Source of the DNA: Lachnotalea sp. AF33-28
GTDB taxonomy: Bacteria > Bacillota > Clostridia > Lachnospirales > Lachnospiraceae
Reading direction: 5' to 3'
Assembly: GCF_003477885.1 (NCBI RefSeq)
Contig: NZ_QUEE01000018.1
Location: 39,063-103,062 of the forward strand
Length of the DNA stretch: 64,000 bases
The notes below the pieces were generated by a model that was not told the DNA's origin, ran no database searches, and was given only the letters and a program-made list of their open reading frames with translations. A program made the position numbers and the translations under genes. Shown here in pieces: positions 9,302 to 18,557 of this stretch. Position 1 is the stretch's first letter. The number at the start of each line of letters is the position of its first letter.

Positions 9302-10210
9302 ATGGCTGGATCAAAAAATTCATCTAATCACATTAAAAGAAGCCCCGGGGATCAGACAGTACAGGTACTCATTTATATCTTTATCGGCGCGTTTGCGATT
9401 GCCTGTGTAGTTCCTTTTATCTATGTTTTTGCCGGGTCATTTGCTACGGAAAAGGAATTGACGGAGCGCCCGTTCTTCCTGATACCGCACGAGTTTTCTT
9501 TAAATGCATACAGATATGTTACAAAAACCGGTGATGTGTTCTTCGGTTTGAAAAACTCACTGATTGTAACCGCAGTCGGCGTTATTATCAACATGTTTTT
9601 CACAACCACGTTTGCATATCCGTTATCCAGGCCGTATCTTAGAGGCCGGAACGGTTTCATCAATATCGTTATCATCACGATGCTCTTTGGCGGTGGCATG
9701 ATTCCTGCTTATCTGCTGGTAAGCTCCCTGAATCTGCTGGATACCTATTGGGCTCTGTGGCTGCCCGGTGCGATCAGTGCATTTAACTTTATCATTGTAA
9801 AGAACTATTTCCAGGGGCTGCCCATGGAACTGGAAGAGGCTGCAAAGATCGACGGCAGTTCGGACATCGGTATATTCACAAGAATTATTCTTCCTCTGTC
9901 CAAACCGGTGCTGGCTTCCGTATCCTTATTCTACATGGTAGGACACTGGAACAGCTACTTCAGCGCTATGCTCTACATCCGTGATCAGGATAAGGAAGTT
10001 GTTCAGATCGTTTTAAGAAGAATTGCTTTCCTGGCAGGCGGTATCAATACCGACGGTACGCCGATTGATTACGGTCTGATGGGAGCGCCGCCGGAAAAAG
10101 CCGTAAGAATGGCAATCACCGTGGTAGCGACTGTTCCGATTCTGATCGTGTATCCTTTCATTCAGAAGTACTTTACCAAAGGTGTTATGGTTGGTGCCGT
10201 TAAGGGCTGA
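9302..10210 (+). CDS. lplC: LplC/YtcP-family sugar ABC transporter permease
   Basis: The second permease subunit, 302 residues, has about six membrane helices. Its EAA loop reads ELEEAAKIDGSSDIGIFTRI, and the C-terminal KYFTKGVMVGAVKG ending is characteristic of LplC/YtcP proteins. It pairs with the LplB-like subunit encoded 18 bases upstream to form the channel. The binding protein follows after 43 bases with a strong AGGAGG. In B. subtilis the lpl genes sit beside yetA, the same neighbourhood as here. The substrate is inferred to be a pectin-derived, probably unsaturated, oligosaccharide. Confidence 0.87.
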   Translation: MAGSKNSSNHIKRSPGDQTVQVLIYIFIGAFAIACVVPFIYVFAGSFATEKELTERPFFLIPHEFSLNAYRYVTKTGDVFFGLKNSLIVTAVGVIINMFFTTTFAYPLSRPYLRGRNGFINIVIITMLFGGGMIPAYLLVSSLNLLDTYWALWLPGAISAFNFIIVKNYFQGLPMELEEAAKIDGSSDIGIFTRIILPLSKPVLASVSLFYMVGHWNSYFSAMLYIRDQDKEVVQIVLRRIAFLAGGINTDGTPIDYGLMGAPPEKAVRMAITVVATVPILIVYPFIQKYFTKGVMVGAVKG

Positions 10211-10253
10211 CCTGCATACATATATTTAAATTTCTAAAGGAGGAAATGTAGAA

Positions 10254-11906
10254 ATGAAGAAATTCAACAAATTTGCTGCATTGTTTCTGGTAATCGCAAT
10301 GGCAGCAACCATGCTGGCTGCATGCGGCAAGAAAGATGACGCTACGACAGCAGCACCCACTACGGCTGCAAGCGGTGAGACAACAACTGCGGCGGCTGGT
10401 GATGACACTCAGGCAGCTGATACAACTGCGGCTCCCACTGAGAAAGCACACATCTCCATGATGTGTATCGACCATCAGGGCCATGCGCTGAAGAATGTTG
10501 GCGCAGAAGAAGTTATCGCTGCATATGAAGAGTACACAAACACAACTGTAGACTGGAACTGGGTTGCTAACGACAGTTATGAAGACGTACTTGGTGTAAC
10601 CCTGATGGATAAGAAGAACATGCCTATGATCATCACATGGGGCAGCGCTTCTCTGTCTTCCACTCTGATCCAGGCGGCTCAGAACGACGCTTTCTGGGAT
10701 TTAAGCCAGTACATCTATGATGCTGAGAAGTATCCGAACCTGTCTCAGATGAATGAAGAAGTTAATAAGGCATTCATGGTTGACGGCAAACTGGTTGGAC
10801 TTTACCGTTCCAGACCGATCGGAAGAAACGGCCTTGGATACCGTACAGACTGGGCTGAGAAGCTTGGTTTAAGCGAGCCGAAGACGGTTGAAGATGTTTA
10901 CAACATGGCAAAAGCATTCACAACTCAGGATCCTGACGGAAACGGCAAGGACGATACATACGGTATTGCAATGTGCAAGTACACAGGCCCGGTTGATATC
11001 GTACAGGCTTGGTTTGGCGCAGGCAACACATGGGCTGAAAGAGATGGCAAGCTGGTTCCCGTTCATCAGACCGAAGAGTATATGGAAGCAGTTGAATGGT
11101 TCAAGAGAATGTATGACGAAGGCCTGATCTATGAAGACTGGGCAGTTCGTGAGACCAACACATGGTCCGACATGGTTCAGAAGGGCGAGTGCGGTATGTT
11201 CCTCGACGTTCTGGACAACTCCAGAAGAATCTGGGATTACTTTGTAGACAACAATATTCCTTCCGTAGTAGATCCTAGCCAGACAGCTTCTATGACTCTG
11301 GTAGGCGGAATTGCAAAAGACGCTAACAGCGAGCCTTCTACTCTGGCTACAGCCGGTCAGGGCGGATGCTATCTGATCACAAAGGCTGCAGCTCCTACAG
11401 AGGCGGATCTGGAAGCATGCCTGCACTTCCTGGACAAGATGAACGATGATGAAATGTACATCCTTGCTGATTACGGTATCGAGGGAAGAGACTGGGAATA
11501 CGATGAGAACGGCAAGATCAAAGACCTCAATGCTGGTAAGGAAGTTAGTGAGAAACCTCAGAACGGTCTGAATCAGTGTGTAACTTATGTTCCTGGTACA
11601 GGCAACCTGCCTTTAAACAGAACAGAGAGATCTGTAATCGAAGAAGCTATCAAGAAAGCAAACGAAGATATCGCAGTATTTAACCCTGCAATCGGATATA
11701 CTTCTAACTCCGCTACATTCGCATCTGTTGGCGCGGATCTGAATGATATCATGACTTCTGCAAGAACACAGTACATCTGCGGTACGATCGACAAGGCTGA
11801 GTTCGAAGCTCAGATGCAGCTGTGGCTGGATCGTGGCGGCGCTCAGGTAATCGAAGAAGTGAATGCACAGTATGAAGCTGATAAAGCTGCAGGCGTTGTG
11901 AAATAA
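10254..11906 (+). CDS. Sugar ABC transporter substrate-binding lipoprotein (LplA-like)
   Basis: The 550-residue extracellular solute-binding protein has a lipoprotein signal with lipobox LAAC and lipidated Cys24. A Thr/Ala-rich flexible linker (about 30-65) tethers the binding domain to the membrane. Its size is typical of the large LplA/YtcQ class rather than the roughly 420-residue family-1 proteins. It delivers ligand to the two permeases immediately upstream. Codon choice is visibly more regular than in neighbouring genes (many GTT, GCA, AAG and GAA codons), as expected for an abundant surface lipoprotein. A strong hairpin terminator follows at 11937-11983, so the YetA-like gene downstream may depend on read-through or its own promoter. 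Confidence 0.9.
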   Translation: MKKFNKFAALFLVIAMAATMLAACGKKDDATTAAPTTAASGETTTAAAGDDTQAADTTAAPTEKAHISMMCIDHQGHALKNVGAEEVIAAYEEYTNTTVDWNWVANDSYEDVLGVTLMDKKNMPMIITWGSASLSSTLIQAAQNDAFWDLSQYIYDAEKYPNLSQMNEEVNKAFMVDGKLVGLYRSRPIGRNGLGYRTDWAEKLGLSEPKTVEDVYNMAKAFTTQDPDGNGKDDTYGIAMCKYTGPVDIVQAWFGAGNTWAERDGKLVPVHQTEEYMEAVEWFKRMYDEGLIYEDWAVRETNTWSDMVQKGECGMFLDVLDNSRRIWDYFVDNNIPSVVDPSQTASMTLVGGIAKDANSEPSTLATAGQGGCYLITKAAAPTEADLEACLHFLDKMNDDEMYILADYGIEGRDWEYDENGKIKDLNAGKEVSEKPQNGLNQCVTYVPGTGNLPLNRTERSVIEEAIKKANEDIAVFNPAIGYTSNSATFASVGADLNDIMTSARTQYICGTIDKAEFEAQMQLWLDRGGAQVIEEVNAQYEADKAAGVVK

Positions 11907-11936
11907 TTTCTTGATGAACTGATACAGTAAATAACA

Positions 11937-11983
11937 AAACAGGCTGTCATCCGGCTTCGTGCCGGGCTGGCGGCCTGTTTTTT
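11937..11983 (+). terminator. Terminator after the sugar-binding lipoprotein gene
   Basis: Outer arms AAACAGGC (11937-11944) and GCCTGTTT (11973-11980) enclose an inner CCGGC/GCCGG stem and are followed by a run of T. It separates the importer from the YetA-like gene. Confidence 0.8.
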
Positions 11984-12113
11984 GGTACGCCTTGCGGCGC
12001 ACGTTTCAGATTTGCTGGAGTACGCGTTAAAAAGATTGTGCAACTTGATATGAAGCGTTATACTGGTGAGTGTAAAGAAAGCGGATGCTCAGAGGACAGA
12101 AGGGAGAATCACC

Positions 12114-14705
12114 ATGATACTGCACAGAATGGAACAACGTTCCGCTGACGGCTATGCCGCCTGGGGAACGGTATGGCCGGAGGGCACCGTACAGGCGGAT
12201 GCCGTTTTTGCTGCGGAGAATGAGGATGGCAGCGCGGTGCCGGTTCAGTCGAGGGTCACGGCATACTGGCCGGATAAAACTGTGAAATGGGCGTCGCATG
12301 TGGCCGACAGCAGCAGGATGTCGGAGCGCATAGCGATGACTGCGCTGAAAGGCGGCAAAGAAGCCGGACACGGAGAAGCACAAGGCGGGGGTATTTCCGT
12401 GGAGAAAAGGGATAATGGCGTCTATATTCAGGCAGGATGTATGGATGTGTTTGTGCCGTCAGAAGGAAACTGCGTGCTGCAGGATTTTACGGCGGACGGG
12501 CGTCTGGCTGCGAAGAAAGCCGAACTCGTGCTGATCCTGGAACAGCCTGAAGAGGAAGACGGAATCACCGTGAAGCGTGAAATACCCTATGTGGGGCAAG
12601 TGCAGCAGCTTGAGATCGAAGAGGAAGGGCCTCTTTCGTGTGTGGTTAAGCTGGTGGGTATACATAAGAATGCGCGTACCGGGGAAGAAAAGTTCCCGTT
12701 TATACTAAGGGAGACCGTTTGCTATGGCAGGCCGGAGATCGGATTTACCCATACGTTTTTATATGATGGGGATGAACAGAAGGATTTTTTAAAAGGGATC
12801 GGAGTCAGGTTTTACAGCCCAATGGATGGCGCTGTATATAACCGGCATGTGAAGTTCGGAGTGGATCACGGAGTGTTTCACGAGGCGCTTACTATGCTGC
12901 TTTCCTGGCGCCCCAGGATACCGGAGGAAATCTACCGTTTACAGATGGACGGCAAAAAGCTGGAACTGACAATAGAGGAGCATGAATCGACCATCGAAGC
13001 CACGAAGCAGATGCCCGTCTGGGGAGAGTATAAGCTCTGCCAGGACAGCCCGTCCCATTTTGCGGTCCGCAAGAGGGTGGACCACGGCGGTCTCTGTTAT
13101 CTGGAGCCGCTTCACGGATACCGCGCGCCCGGGACTGCTGCCTTTACGGGAGAGAGCGGCGGCATGATGTTTGCGGGCAGGGATTTCTGGCAGAAATACC
13201 CTTCCGGCTACCAGTTTACCCATCTGGATCAGGATATGGCGGAGGCGACGGTATGGCTTTGGTCACCGGATGCGGAAGCCATGGATTTCAGACATTATGC
13301 GGATGAGGGATATCCTCAGACCTATTATGAAGGTTTTCCCGAAGTGGGCGCAACGCCCTATGGCATCGCCAATACGAACCAGTTTACGGTGAGAGCGGTG
13401 GAGGGCGGCATTCCCGAGGATAAAGAGCTGCAGGATTTCGGGCATATGGTACAGAAACCGCCGATCTACCTGGCTTCCCCCGAATATTATCATCAGGTGA
13501 AAGCCTTTGGCATCTGGAGCCTGCCAAAAAAGGACAGCCCCATGGAGACCTGGATCGAGGAACAACTGGACAAAGCGGTGGAGTTCTACCGGAAAGAAAT
13601 CGATGTGAGAAACTGGTACGGAATGTTTAACTACGGCGATGTGATGCACACCTATGATAAAGCCAGACATTGCTGGCGCTATGATATGGGCGGATATGCA
13701 TGGCAGAATACGGAGCTGGTGCCGACTCTCTGGCTGTGGTACGCATTTATGAGGACCGGAAGAGAGGATGTTTTTACACTTGCAGAGGCTATGAGCCGGC
13801 ACTGCTCCGAGGTGGACACTTACCATTTCGGCAAGTATAAGGGCATCGGTTCCAGACACAATGTGCGGCATTGGGGCTGCTCCTGTAAGGAGGCGCGCAT
13901 TGCCATGGCCGGCCATCACAGATTTTATTATTATCTGACCGGTGACCTGCGAATGGGAGACGTGTTTGACGATGTGAAGGACGGAGATTTCGCGCTGCTG
14001 AATATTGACCCGCTGCGCTATTTCTTTGACAAGTCCGGGATGATTTCCCCGACTCACGCCCGTTCCGGACCGGACTGGTCAAGCATGTGTTCTAACTGGA
14101 TGACTCAGTGGGAACGTTTTGGGGATGCTATATATCTGGAAAAGATCAAAACCGGCATAGAGGATCTGAAAAAGGCCCCGCTGCAGCTGATCTCCGGCCC
14201 TGATTTTGAGTATGACCCCGCTGACAGCCATCTAAGGTACATCGGTGAACGCACCAATGGCGGGACTCATCTGCAGGTGTGCATGGGTGCGATCGAGACC
14301 TGGCTGGAGCTGGCAGGGCTGCTGGGTGATGGGGAATGGACGAAGATGCTGGCCGATTACGGACGTTTCTATTACCTGTCTAAAGAAGAACAGCAGAGAC
14401 AGTCTGAAGGTCTGGTGGGCAACCGGGAATTCTCCCTGCCGTTTATGGCAGCGGGGATCGCTGCTTTCGGCGCGTTCTATTATCAGGACCGTGAACTGGC
14501 TGAAAAGACCTGGAAGATCCTGCTTGAAGCGATGCCCGGAAACGGAAAGGCGGACGGTTTTACACCGAAGGGACTTAAGGATACGGCTAATCAGGAAGAG
14601 CTTCAGGAGATATCCTGGATATCAACCAATTTTACGGCGCAGTGGTGCCTGAATGTGATTGTGGCGTTGGAACTGATCCGGGATGATCTGCCGGAAGTAT
14701 TATGA
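12114..14705 (+). CDS. YetA/PcRGLX-like protein (putative exo-rhamnogalacturonan lyase fold)
   Basis: The 863-residue cytosolic protein resembles B. subtilis YetA and the fungal exo-rhamnogalacturonan lyase PcRGLX (PL26). These have an N-terminal RIFT-barrel-like domain followed by a large alpha/alpha barrel and beta domain. The opening GYAAWGTVWPEGTVQADAVF, then DKTVKWASHVAD, matches the family N-terminus. The middle region is rich in Trp, Tyr and His (RHNVRHWGCSCKEARIAMAGHHR), as in alpha/alpha-barrel polysaccharide lyases. I chose ATG 12114, which has AAGGGAG upstream, over the GTG at 12066. Its place after an Lpl-type importer reproduces the lpl-yetA neighbourhood. Lyase activity on imported RG-I oligosaccharides is inferred; several YetA-like proteins remain uncharacterised. 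Confidence 0.8.
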   Translation: MILHRMEQRSADGYAAWGTVWPEGTVQADAVFAAENEDGSAVPVQSRVTAYWPDKTVKWASHVADSSRMSERIAMTALKGGKEAGHGEAQGGGISVEKRDNGVYIQAGCMDVFVPSEGNCVLQDFTADGRLAAKKAELVLILEQPEEEDGITVKREIPYVGQVQQLEIEEEGPLSCVVKLVGIHKNARTGEEKFPFILRETVCYGRPEIGFTHTFLYDGDEQKDFLKGIGVRFYSPMDGAVYNRHVKFGVDHGVFHEALTMLLSWRPRIPEEIYRLQMDGKKLELTIEEHESTIEATKQMPVWGEYKLCQDSPSHFAVRKRVDHGGLCYLEPLHGYRAPGTAAFTGESGGMMFAGRDFWQKYPSGYQFTHLDQDMAEATVWLWSPDAEAMDFRHYADEGYPQTYYEGFPEVGATPYGIANTNQFTVRAVEGGIPEDKELQDFGHMVQKPPIYLASPEYYHQVKAFGIWSLPKKDSPMETWIEEQLDKAVEFYRKEIDVRNWYGMFNYGDVMHTYDKARHCWRYDMGGYAWQNTELVPTLWLWYAFMRTGREDVFTLAEAMSRHCSEVDTYHFGKYKGIGSRHNVRHWGCSCKEARIAMAGHHRFYYYLTGDLRMGDVFDDVKDGDFALLNIDPLRYFFDKSGMISPTHARSGPDWSSMCSNWMTQWERFGDAIYLEKIKTGIEDLKKAPLQLISGPDFEYDPADSHLRYIGERTNGGTHLQVCMGAIETWLELAGLLGDGEWTKMLADYGRFYYLSKEEQQRQSEGLVGNREFSLPFMAAGIAAFGAFYYQDRELAEKTWKILLEAMPGNGKADGFTPKGLKDTANQEELQEISWISTNFTAQWCLNVIVALELIRDDLPEVL

Positions 14706-14745
14706 GTGACAGTATTATGAATGAATATTTAAGGAGACGATGGAA

Positions 14746-15324
14746 ATGATGTTGGATCTTGTTAGGAAAAGCCGTTCATACCGCAGATTTTATGAAGAAA
14801 AACACATTACAAACGATCAGCTAAGCGCTCTGGTCGAGCTCGGAAGGCTTTCACCCTGCGGGGGCAATAAGCAGTACATAAAATATGTGACCGTGTGTTC
14901 AGAGGAAATGAATGAAAAGGTTTATGGCTGTCTGGCCTGGGCCGGCTACCTGAAGGAATGGGACGGCCCTGTGAAGGGGGAACGTCCGGCCGGCTATATC
15001 ATACTGCTGCGGGATAAAAATATACAGAGCGCTATGAGTGTGGATGAGGGAATCAGTGCCCAGAGCATATTCCTGGGTGCCACCGAGATGGGATTCGGCG
15101 GATGTTTCCTTATGAATATCCAGAGAGAGAAACTCGCAGAAGTGCTTGAGCTGGATACGGAACACTTTGCGATCAGTATGGTTATCGCGCTGGGAGTGCC
15201 CAAGGAAGAAGTGGTGATTGAACCCATGGCGTCAGATGGAGATTTTAAGTACTGGAGAGATGAAAAACAGGTGCATCATGTGCCGAAGCGCAGCCAAGAA
15301 GAGGTATTGCTAAAGCAGATCTGA
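14746..15324 (+). CDS. Nitroreductase-family flavoprotein
   Basis: About 192 residues with the nitroreductase opening LVRKSRSYRRF, where the Arg-Ser-Arg segment contacts FMN phosphate. Other features are the family's SPCGGNKQYIKYV strand and a late GATEMGFGGCFLMNIQREKL motif in the place of the usual GLG segment. The fold is a dimeric FMN oxidoreductase using NAD(P)H; the natural substrate is unknown. The gene is 40 bases after the YetA-like gene and may share its transcript. ATG 14746 is preferred to ATG 14740, because AAGGAG (14731-14736) would be only three bases from the latter. A second, shorter nitroreductase follows a glycoside hydrolase at 54631. Confidence 0.82.
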   Translation: MMLDLVRKSRSYRRFYEEKHITNDQLSALVELGRLSPCGGNKQYIKYVTVCSEEMNEKVYGCLAWAGYLKEWDGPVKGERPAGYIILLRDKNIQSAMSVDEGISAQSIFLGATEMGFGGCFLMNIQREKLAEVLELDTEHFAISMVIALGVPKEEVVIEPMASDGDFKYWRDEKQVHHVPKRSQEEVLLKQI

Positions 15325-15387
15325 AAGGTAATTTGACGGGTAAGCCGTTCCCTGAAGCCGATACTTTGGGGAACGACTTCAGGATCT

Positions 15388-16182
15388 TTACCATTCAATG
15401 CTGTCGGTCAGATGATCCTTCAGAACATCCAGTCTGTCATCGTCGCCGTAGCTTTTTATAAGTCCGGCCAGGATACCGGCAAAAGCAATGGCGCCTTTTT
15501 TCTTAAGATGCGCGTTGTCCTCTTTCCCCTCCTTATGCGGTCCGTCCGGATATTCACCTGGTTTGATCCACATGAAGATGGATTTACAGCCTTCCGAACC
15601 GAGTGAGCGGCAATATTCGGTAGTTGCCTTACCGAGATCCAGCAGGGGAATCTTTGTATCAGTATGGTACTGAATCATTGCATTGCGGTATTCTGGAAAA
15701 CTGTAGGTAAAGTCTCCCTTGGGGTTATCATCACAGTTTCTCATGGCGATGGGTGTTACAAGAACGGCGGTGGCCTGATGCTTTGTACAGACGGTTGTAT
15801 ATTTTGCAAGAAAATCCGGAAATTCGTCAGGGCTCACATAGCGTTCTTTTTTTTCAAAATAAGCGTCATTATGGCCGAACTGCATCAGCATAAAATCGCC
15901 TGGCTGCATGGCCTGACCGATATCCTCCAGACGTCCTTCGTCAAGAAACGAACGTGTGCTGCGGCCTGCCATGGCCCGGTTGTCGATCACGAGATTTTCC
16001 AGTTCATAGCATGTGGCCTGGGGAAAAGGGCAGTTTACGGAAGGATAGCTCCTTACGGAACTGTATCCCTTAAAATAGCGGCAGAGCACCTGCCCCCATC
16101 CTGTCTGGGGATACATGTCTGAAGCATAGCTTTGTACGGTTGAATCACCGGCCAGAAATATGTGTGTTTTTCTGTTTGCCAT
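15388..16182 (-). CDS. SGNH hydrolase, rhamnogalacturonan acetylesterase-like (CE12)
   Basis: The 264-residue protein has the SGNH block I motif FLAGDSTVQSY with catalytic Ser14, block V FGHNDAYF with the oxyanion Asn, and a late EDNAHLKKKGA segment supplying the Asp-His pair. This arrangement and length match CE12 rhamnogalacturonan acetylesterases such as B. subtilis YesT/RhgT. There is no signal peptide, so it would deacetylate imported oligosaccharides in the cytosol. It is convergent with the nitroreductase gene and preceded by a conspicuous 38-base perfect palindrome carrying its likely -10 box. The RBS is GGAGTG. Confidence 0.87.
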   Translation of the reverse strand: MANRKTHIFLAGDSTVQSYASDMYPQTGWGQVLCRYFKGYSSVRSYPSVNCPFPQATCYELENLVIDNRAMAGRSTRSFLDEGRLEDIGQAMQPGDFMLMQFGHNDAYFEKKERYVSPDEFPDFLAKYTTVCTKHQATAVLVTPIAMRNCDDNPKGDFTYSFPEYRNAMIQYHTDTKIPLLDLGKATTEYCRSLGSEGCKSIFMWIKPGEYPDGPHKEGKEDNAHLKKKGAIAFAGILAGLIKSYGDDDRLDVLKDHLTDSIEW

Positions 16183-16225
16183 TGGTTTTACACTCCTATG
16201 TTGGTTTTAGTGCTTTTGGTTTTTG

Positions 16226-16263
16226 ATGTATGATATAATGTCTGCCGACATTATATCATACAT
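16226..16263 (-). promoter_or_regulatory. Perfect 17-bp inverted repeat overlapping the esterase promoter
   Basis: Positions 16226-16242 and 16247-16263 are exact reverse complements around a four-base TGCC loop. Each strand carries TATAAT inside the repeat; on the minus strand TATAAT (16256-16251) lies about 70 bases before the esterase ATG, with a weak TTCATT 17 bases upstream. A perfect, AT-rich dyad on a -10 box suggests a repressor operator; a transcript hairpin is the alternative. Confidence 0.55.
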
Positions 16264-16292
16264 GTTTCCTGTAATGAAGAGTGATTGAACGT

Positions 16293-16679
16293 TTATATTT
16301 CCTGCTTCAGCATCTCTATCACCGGCTTGTCCGCCGGCAGCCACATTACTTCATCCAGCTGGCTGCGGTCCAGCCATCGGGCGGCGCTGTGTTCCAAAAG
16401 CGTCAGGTTTCCCTCCTTCACCGTACAGAAATAGCAGTACAGAGTCAGATGAAAATCCGGATAATCGTACTCCACAGTCGTTAAGTGTCTGTCTACCGAT
16501 ACTTCCGTATCCAGTTCTTCCCGGATCTCCCGGATCAGGGCCTTGGAAGGGCTCTCGCCGGGCTCAATCTTTCCACCGGGAAATTCCCACCAGCCTTTAA
16601 AGCTTCCGTATCCGCGCTCTGTGGCGAATATCTTATTTCCCTCTTTTATTATGGCAGCTGCAACACTGATTGACTTCAT
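16293..16679 (-). CDS. MutT-like NUDIX hydrolase
   Basis: The 128-residue protein has a complete NUDIX box (about 35-57) of the form GxxxxxExxxxxxxREUxEE, reading GGKIEPGESPSKALIREIRE. The flanking GSFKGWWEFPGG is typical of 8-oxo-dGTP diphosphatases and the CTP-type MutT group. The likely role is cleaning oxidised nucleoside triphosphates, though small NUDIX enzymes vary widely in substrate. A strong AGGAGG precedes the ATG at 16679, and a minus-strand TATAAT lies about 40 bases upstream. The 213-base gap to the GH18 gene (16680-16892) holds this promoter and nothing else I recognise. Confidence 0.87.
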   Translation of the reverse strand: MKSISVAAAIIKEGNKIFATERGYGSFKGWWEFPGGKIEPGESPSKALIREIREELDTEVSVDRHLTTVEYDYPDFHLTLYCYFCTVKEGNLTLLEHSAARWLDRSQLDEVMWLPADKPVIEMLKQEI

Positions 16680-16892
16680 AGTATCCTCCTGTGTCTGTTG
16701 TTCATTTTTATATTATAGCAGATATATCTGACTATTCCAGAGTTATATCTTACAGGTATCGTGGAAATTCCGTTGCTGCACCAGATTCCCCCCGGATCCC
16801 TATGCGCGGCACAATACGGCCGCAAATCCGGAGTGGAAAGTCTGGTACAGCACTGGCCGTGAAATGAACAGTCTGTTTATAAAACGCGCAGG

Positions 16893-18170
16893 TCACTGGC
16901 GGGTGATGCTAAAGGAGCTGTTTAACAGCATCCAGTTCTGCCGGAACGGACGCATGAGCTGCCAGTAACCGATACCCCGAAATCCGTATTCCGCAACCAG
17001 CTGAAACTTCGCCTGAATGCTTCTTACATCCTCAAACCAGACGATATGGGAGATCCCGCCGCTCGTATATTCAAAGAATGGGGCCTGGGATTCCTCATCA
17101 TATTGGATGGAGACATTGTGGAGGGCGGCGATCTGAACCGCTTCATGGTTTCCGATGCCGCGCGCTGCGGTAGTTCCACGCACAAAAGGAAGCGGCCAGT
17201 CGTACCCGTAGTTGGGGATGCCCATGAATATTCTTTCCGGGGGTATTTCCGTAACTGCGTAATCTAAAACCTGACGGACGGAAGGGATGGGCGCGACCGC
17301 CATGGGAGGGCCGTAAGTGTATCCCCACTCATAGGTCATGAGCAGGACCGTATTTGCCGCTTCTCCCAGCAGGCGGTAGTCGATCCCTTCATAGAGGAGG
17401 CCCGGCTGGTCCGCCGAAGTTTTGGGCGCCAGGGCCACCGACACAGTCACGCCGATTTCGTTCATGCGGATCCTTAAACGGCGGACAAACTCCGCATAGG
17501 GAATCCGGTCCTCGGCCAGAATGAATTCGAAGTCCACATCCACCCCAGCATAGCCTTTCAGCTGCACGGTATCCAACAGGTTTTCAATCAGACGGTTTTG
17601 TACGGCCATATCATTGGAAGCCAGGGATACTAAGCGGTTATTGAAAGTGCCCGCTTCGGAAAACGGTGTGAGCACCAGGACAGAGCGGGTTTCAAACTCC
17701 TGGGCCAAAGCCAGCAGCGGTTCATCCTCCGGCGGGATCAGTTCCCCCTCCGCGGTAAAACCGTAGGAAAAAATGAGCAGTGAGGTGAGAAACGGCAGTG
17801 TTTCGCGCAGCAGCGGCCGGTTGATGTAGGGATATGCATAACCGCTCACATCCAGGGGGAGGAACGGTTCCTCTTCGTATCGGACAACCAGGTATTCGCC
17901 GGGCTCTAAGTACTGCCGGTTTGCCAGGAAAGGATTGTTCCGCATCAGGGCGTCTGCGGTTGTGCCGTATTGGGTGGCTATGGAATAAAGGGTATCGCCG
18001 GGGACGGTCAGGTGTACCGTTTCCGGCATCAGAATTAAAAGCGCCTGCCCTACGACCAGATGGGCCTGTTCGTTCAGCTGGTTGTCATAGGAAAGGCGCT
18101 GGGGTGAAACGGAATAGAGAGCAGCGATCGATTCTGCGGTCTCACCGGAAGATACGATATGAATAGCCAT
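16893..18170 (-). CDS. LysM-GH18 spore-cortex-type glycosidase (SleL/YaaH-like)
   Basis: A 425-residue protein with two LysM repeats (about 2-47, IHIVSSGETAESIAALYSVS; and about 52-97, TVPGDTLYSIATQYG). They are followed by a GH18 barrel whose catalytic motif GVDVDFEF near residue 212 provides the DxxDxDxE acid. It lacks a secretion signal, like B. subtilis YaaH/SleL, which are coat-delivered N-acetylglucosaminidases acting on spore cortex. I chose the ATG at 18170 (AGGATTTTTTATG) because the longer reading starts in the AraC gene upstream and has no LysM-like content in its first 30 residues. It lies 14 bases after the stand-alone AraC domain gene, so the two may be co-transcribed. It implies a spore-former. 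Confidence 0.88.
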   Translation of the reverse strand: MAIHIVSSGETAESIAALYSVSPQRLSYDNQLNEQAHLVVGQALLILMPETVHLTVPGDTLYSIATQYGTTADALMRNNPFLANRQYLEPGEYLVVRYEEEPFLPLDVSGYAYPYINRPLLRETLPFLTSLLIFSYGFTAEGELIPPEDEPLLALAQEFETRSVLVLTPFSEAGTFNNRLVSLASNDMAVQNRLIENLLDTVQLKGYAGVDVDFEFILAEDRIPYAEFVRRLRIRMNEIGVTVSVALAPKTSADQPGLLYEGIDYRLLGEAANTVLLMTYEWGYTYGPPMAVAPIPSVRQVLDYAVTEIPPERIFMGIPNYGYDWPLPFVRGTTAARGIGNHEAVQIAALHNVSIQYDEESQAPFFEYTSGGISHIVWFEDVRSIQAKFQLVAEYGFRGIGYWQLMRPFRQNWMLLNSSFSITRQ

Positions 18171-18184
18171 AAAAAATCCTTTTT

Positions 18185-18523
18185 TTATATCATATGCGTT
18201 TCCGGGCCTTTCTGCTTCTGTATCATTCTGCGAAGCTGCTGATAATCGGTAAAACCGCATTCAGCGGCGATCTCACGCAGCGTCATGCCCCCTTTTTCCA
18301 TGTATGCCAGCGCCGTGTTGTAACGCAGGTTTTTAAGGTAGGCGGTAATCGTTGTATGATAACACTGCAACAAAATGCGGTTCAGCTGCCTGGAACTTAG
18401 ATAAAAGGCGTGTGACATCTCTTCCAGAGTAAGGATTGTAGTTCTCTGATAATAGCAGCAGGGACTGTGATACAGTTCTGCTGTCATCTCAGTGGAGACG
18501 GACCCTGACGGGAATGCCAGCAT
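18185..18523 (-). CDS. Small stand-alone AraC-type DNA-binding protein
   Basis: The 112-residue product is almost only the AraC/XylS double helix-turn-helix: TLEEMSHAFYLSSRQLNRIL, then MTLREIAAECGFTDYQQLRR. No ligand domain is present, and an in-frame stop lies five codons upstream of the ATG, so it is not simply the end of a longer open gene. It may be a remnant of a larger regulator or a natural short activator. It precedes the spore-type GH18 gene by 14 bases and diverges from the tldD operon, so either could be its target. The RBS is weak (AGGGG about 13 bases upstream). Confidence 0.75.
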   Translation of the reverse strand: MLAFPSGSVSTEMTAELYHSPCCYYQRTTILTLEEMSHAFYLSSRQLNRILLQCYHTTITAYLKNLRYNTALAYMEKGGMTLREIAAECGFTDYQQLRRMIQKQKGPETHMI

Positions 18524-18557
18524 TGCGTGCGTATGCAGCCCCTAGAACTGATTGTAA

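Noticed and set aside
15325..15387. Terminator between the nitroreductase and CE12 genes
   Set aside because: Two competing stems (CGTTCCC/GGGGAACG and CCTGAAG/CTTCAGG) exist but neither has a T-run, so the call is too weak.
15664..16122. Plus-strand reading frame opposite the CE12 esterase
   Set aside because: The minus strand carries the GDST and GHND motifs; the plus reading is Cys/Phe-rich shadow sequence.
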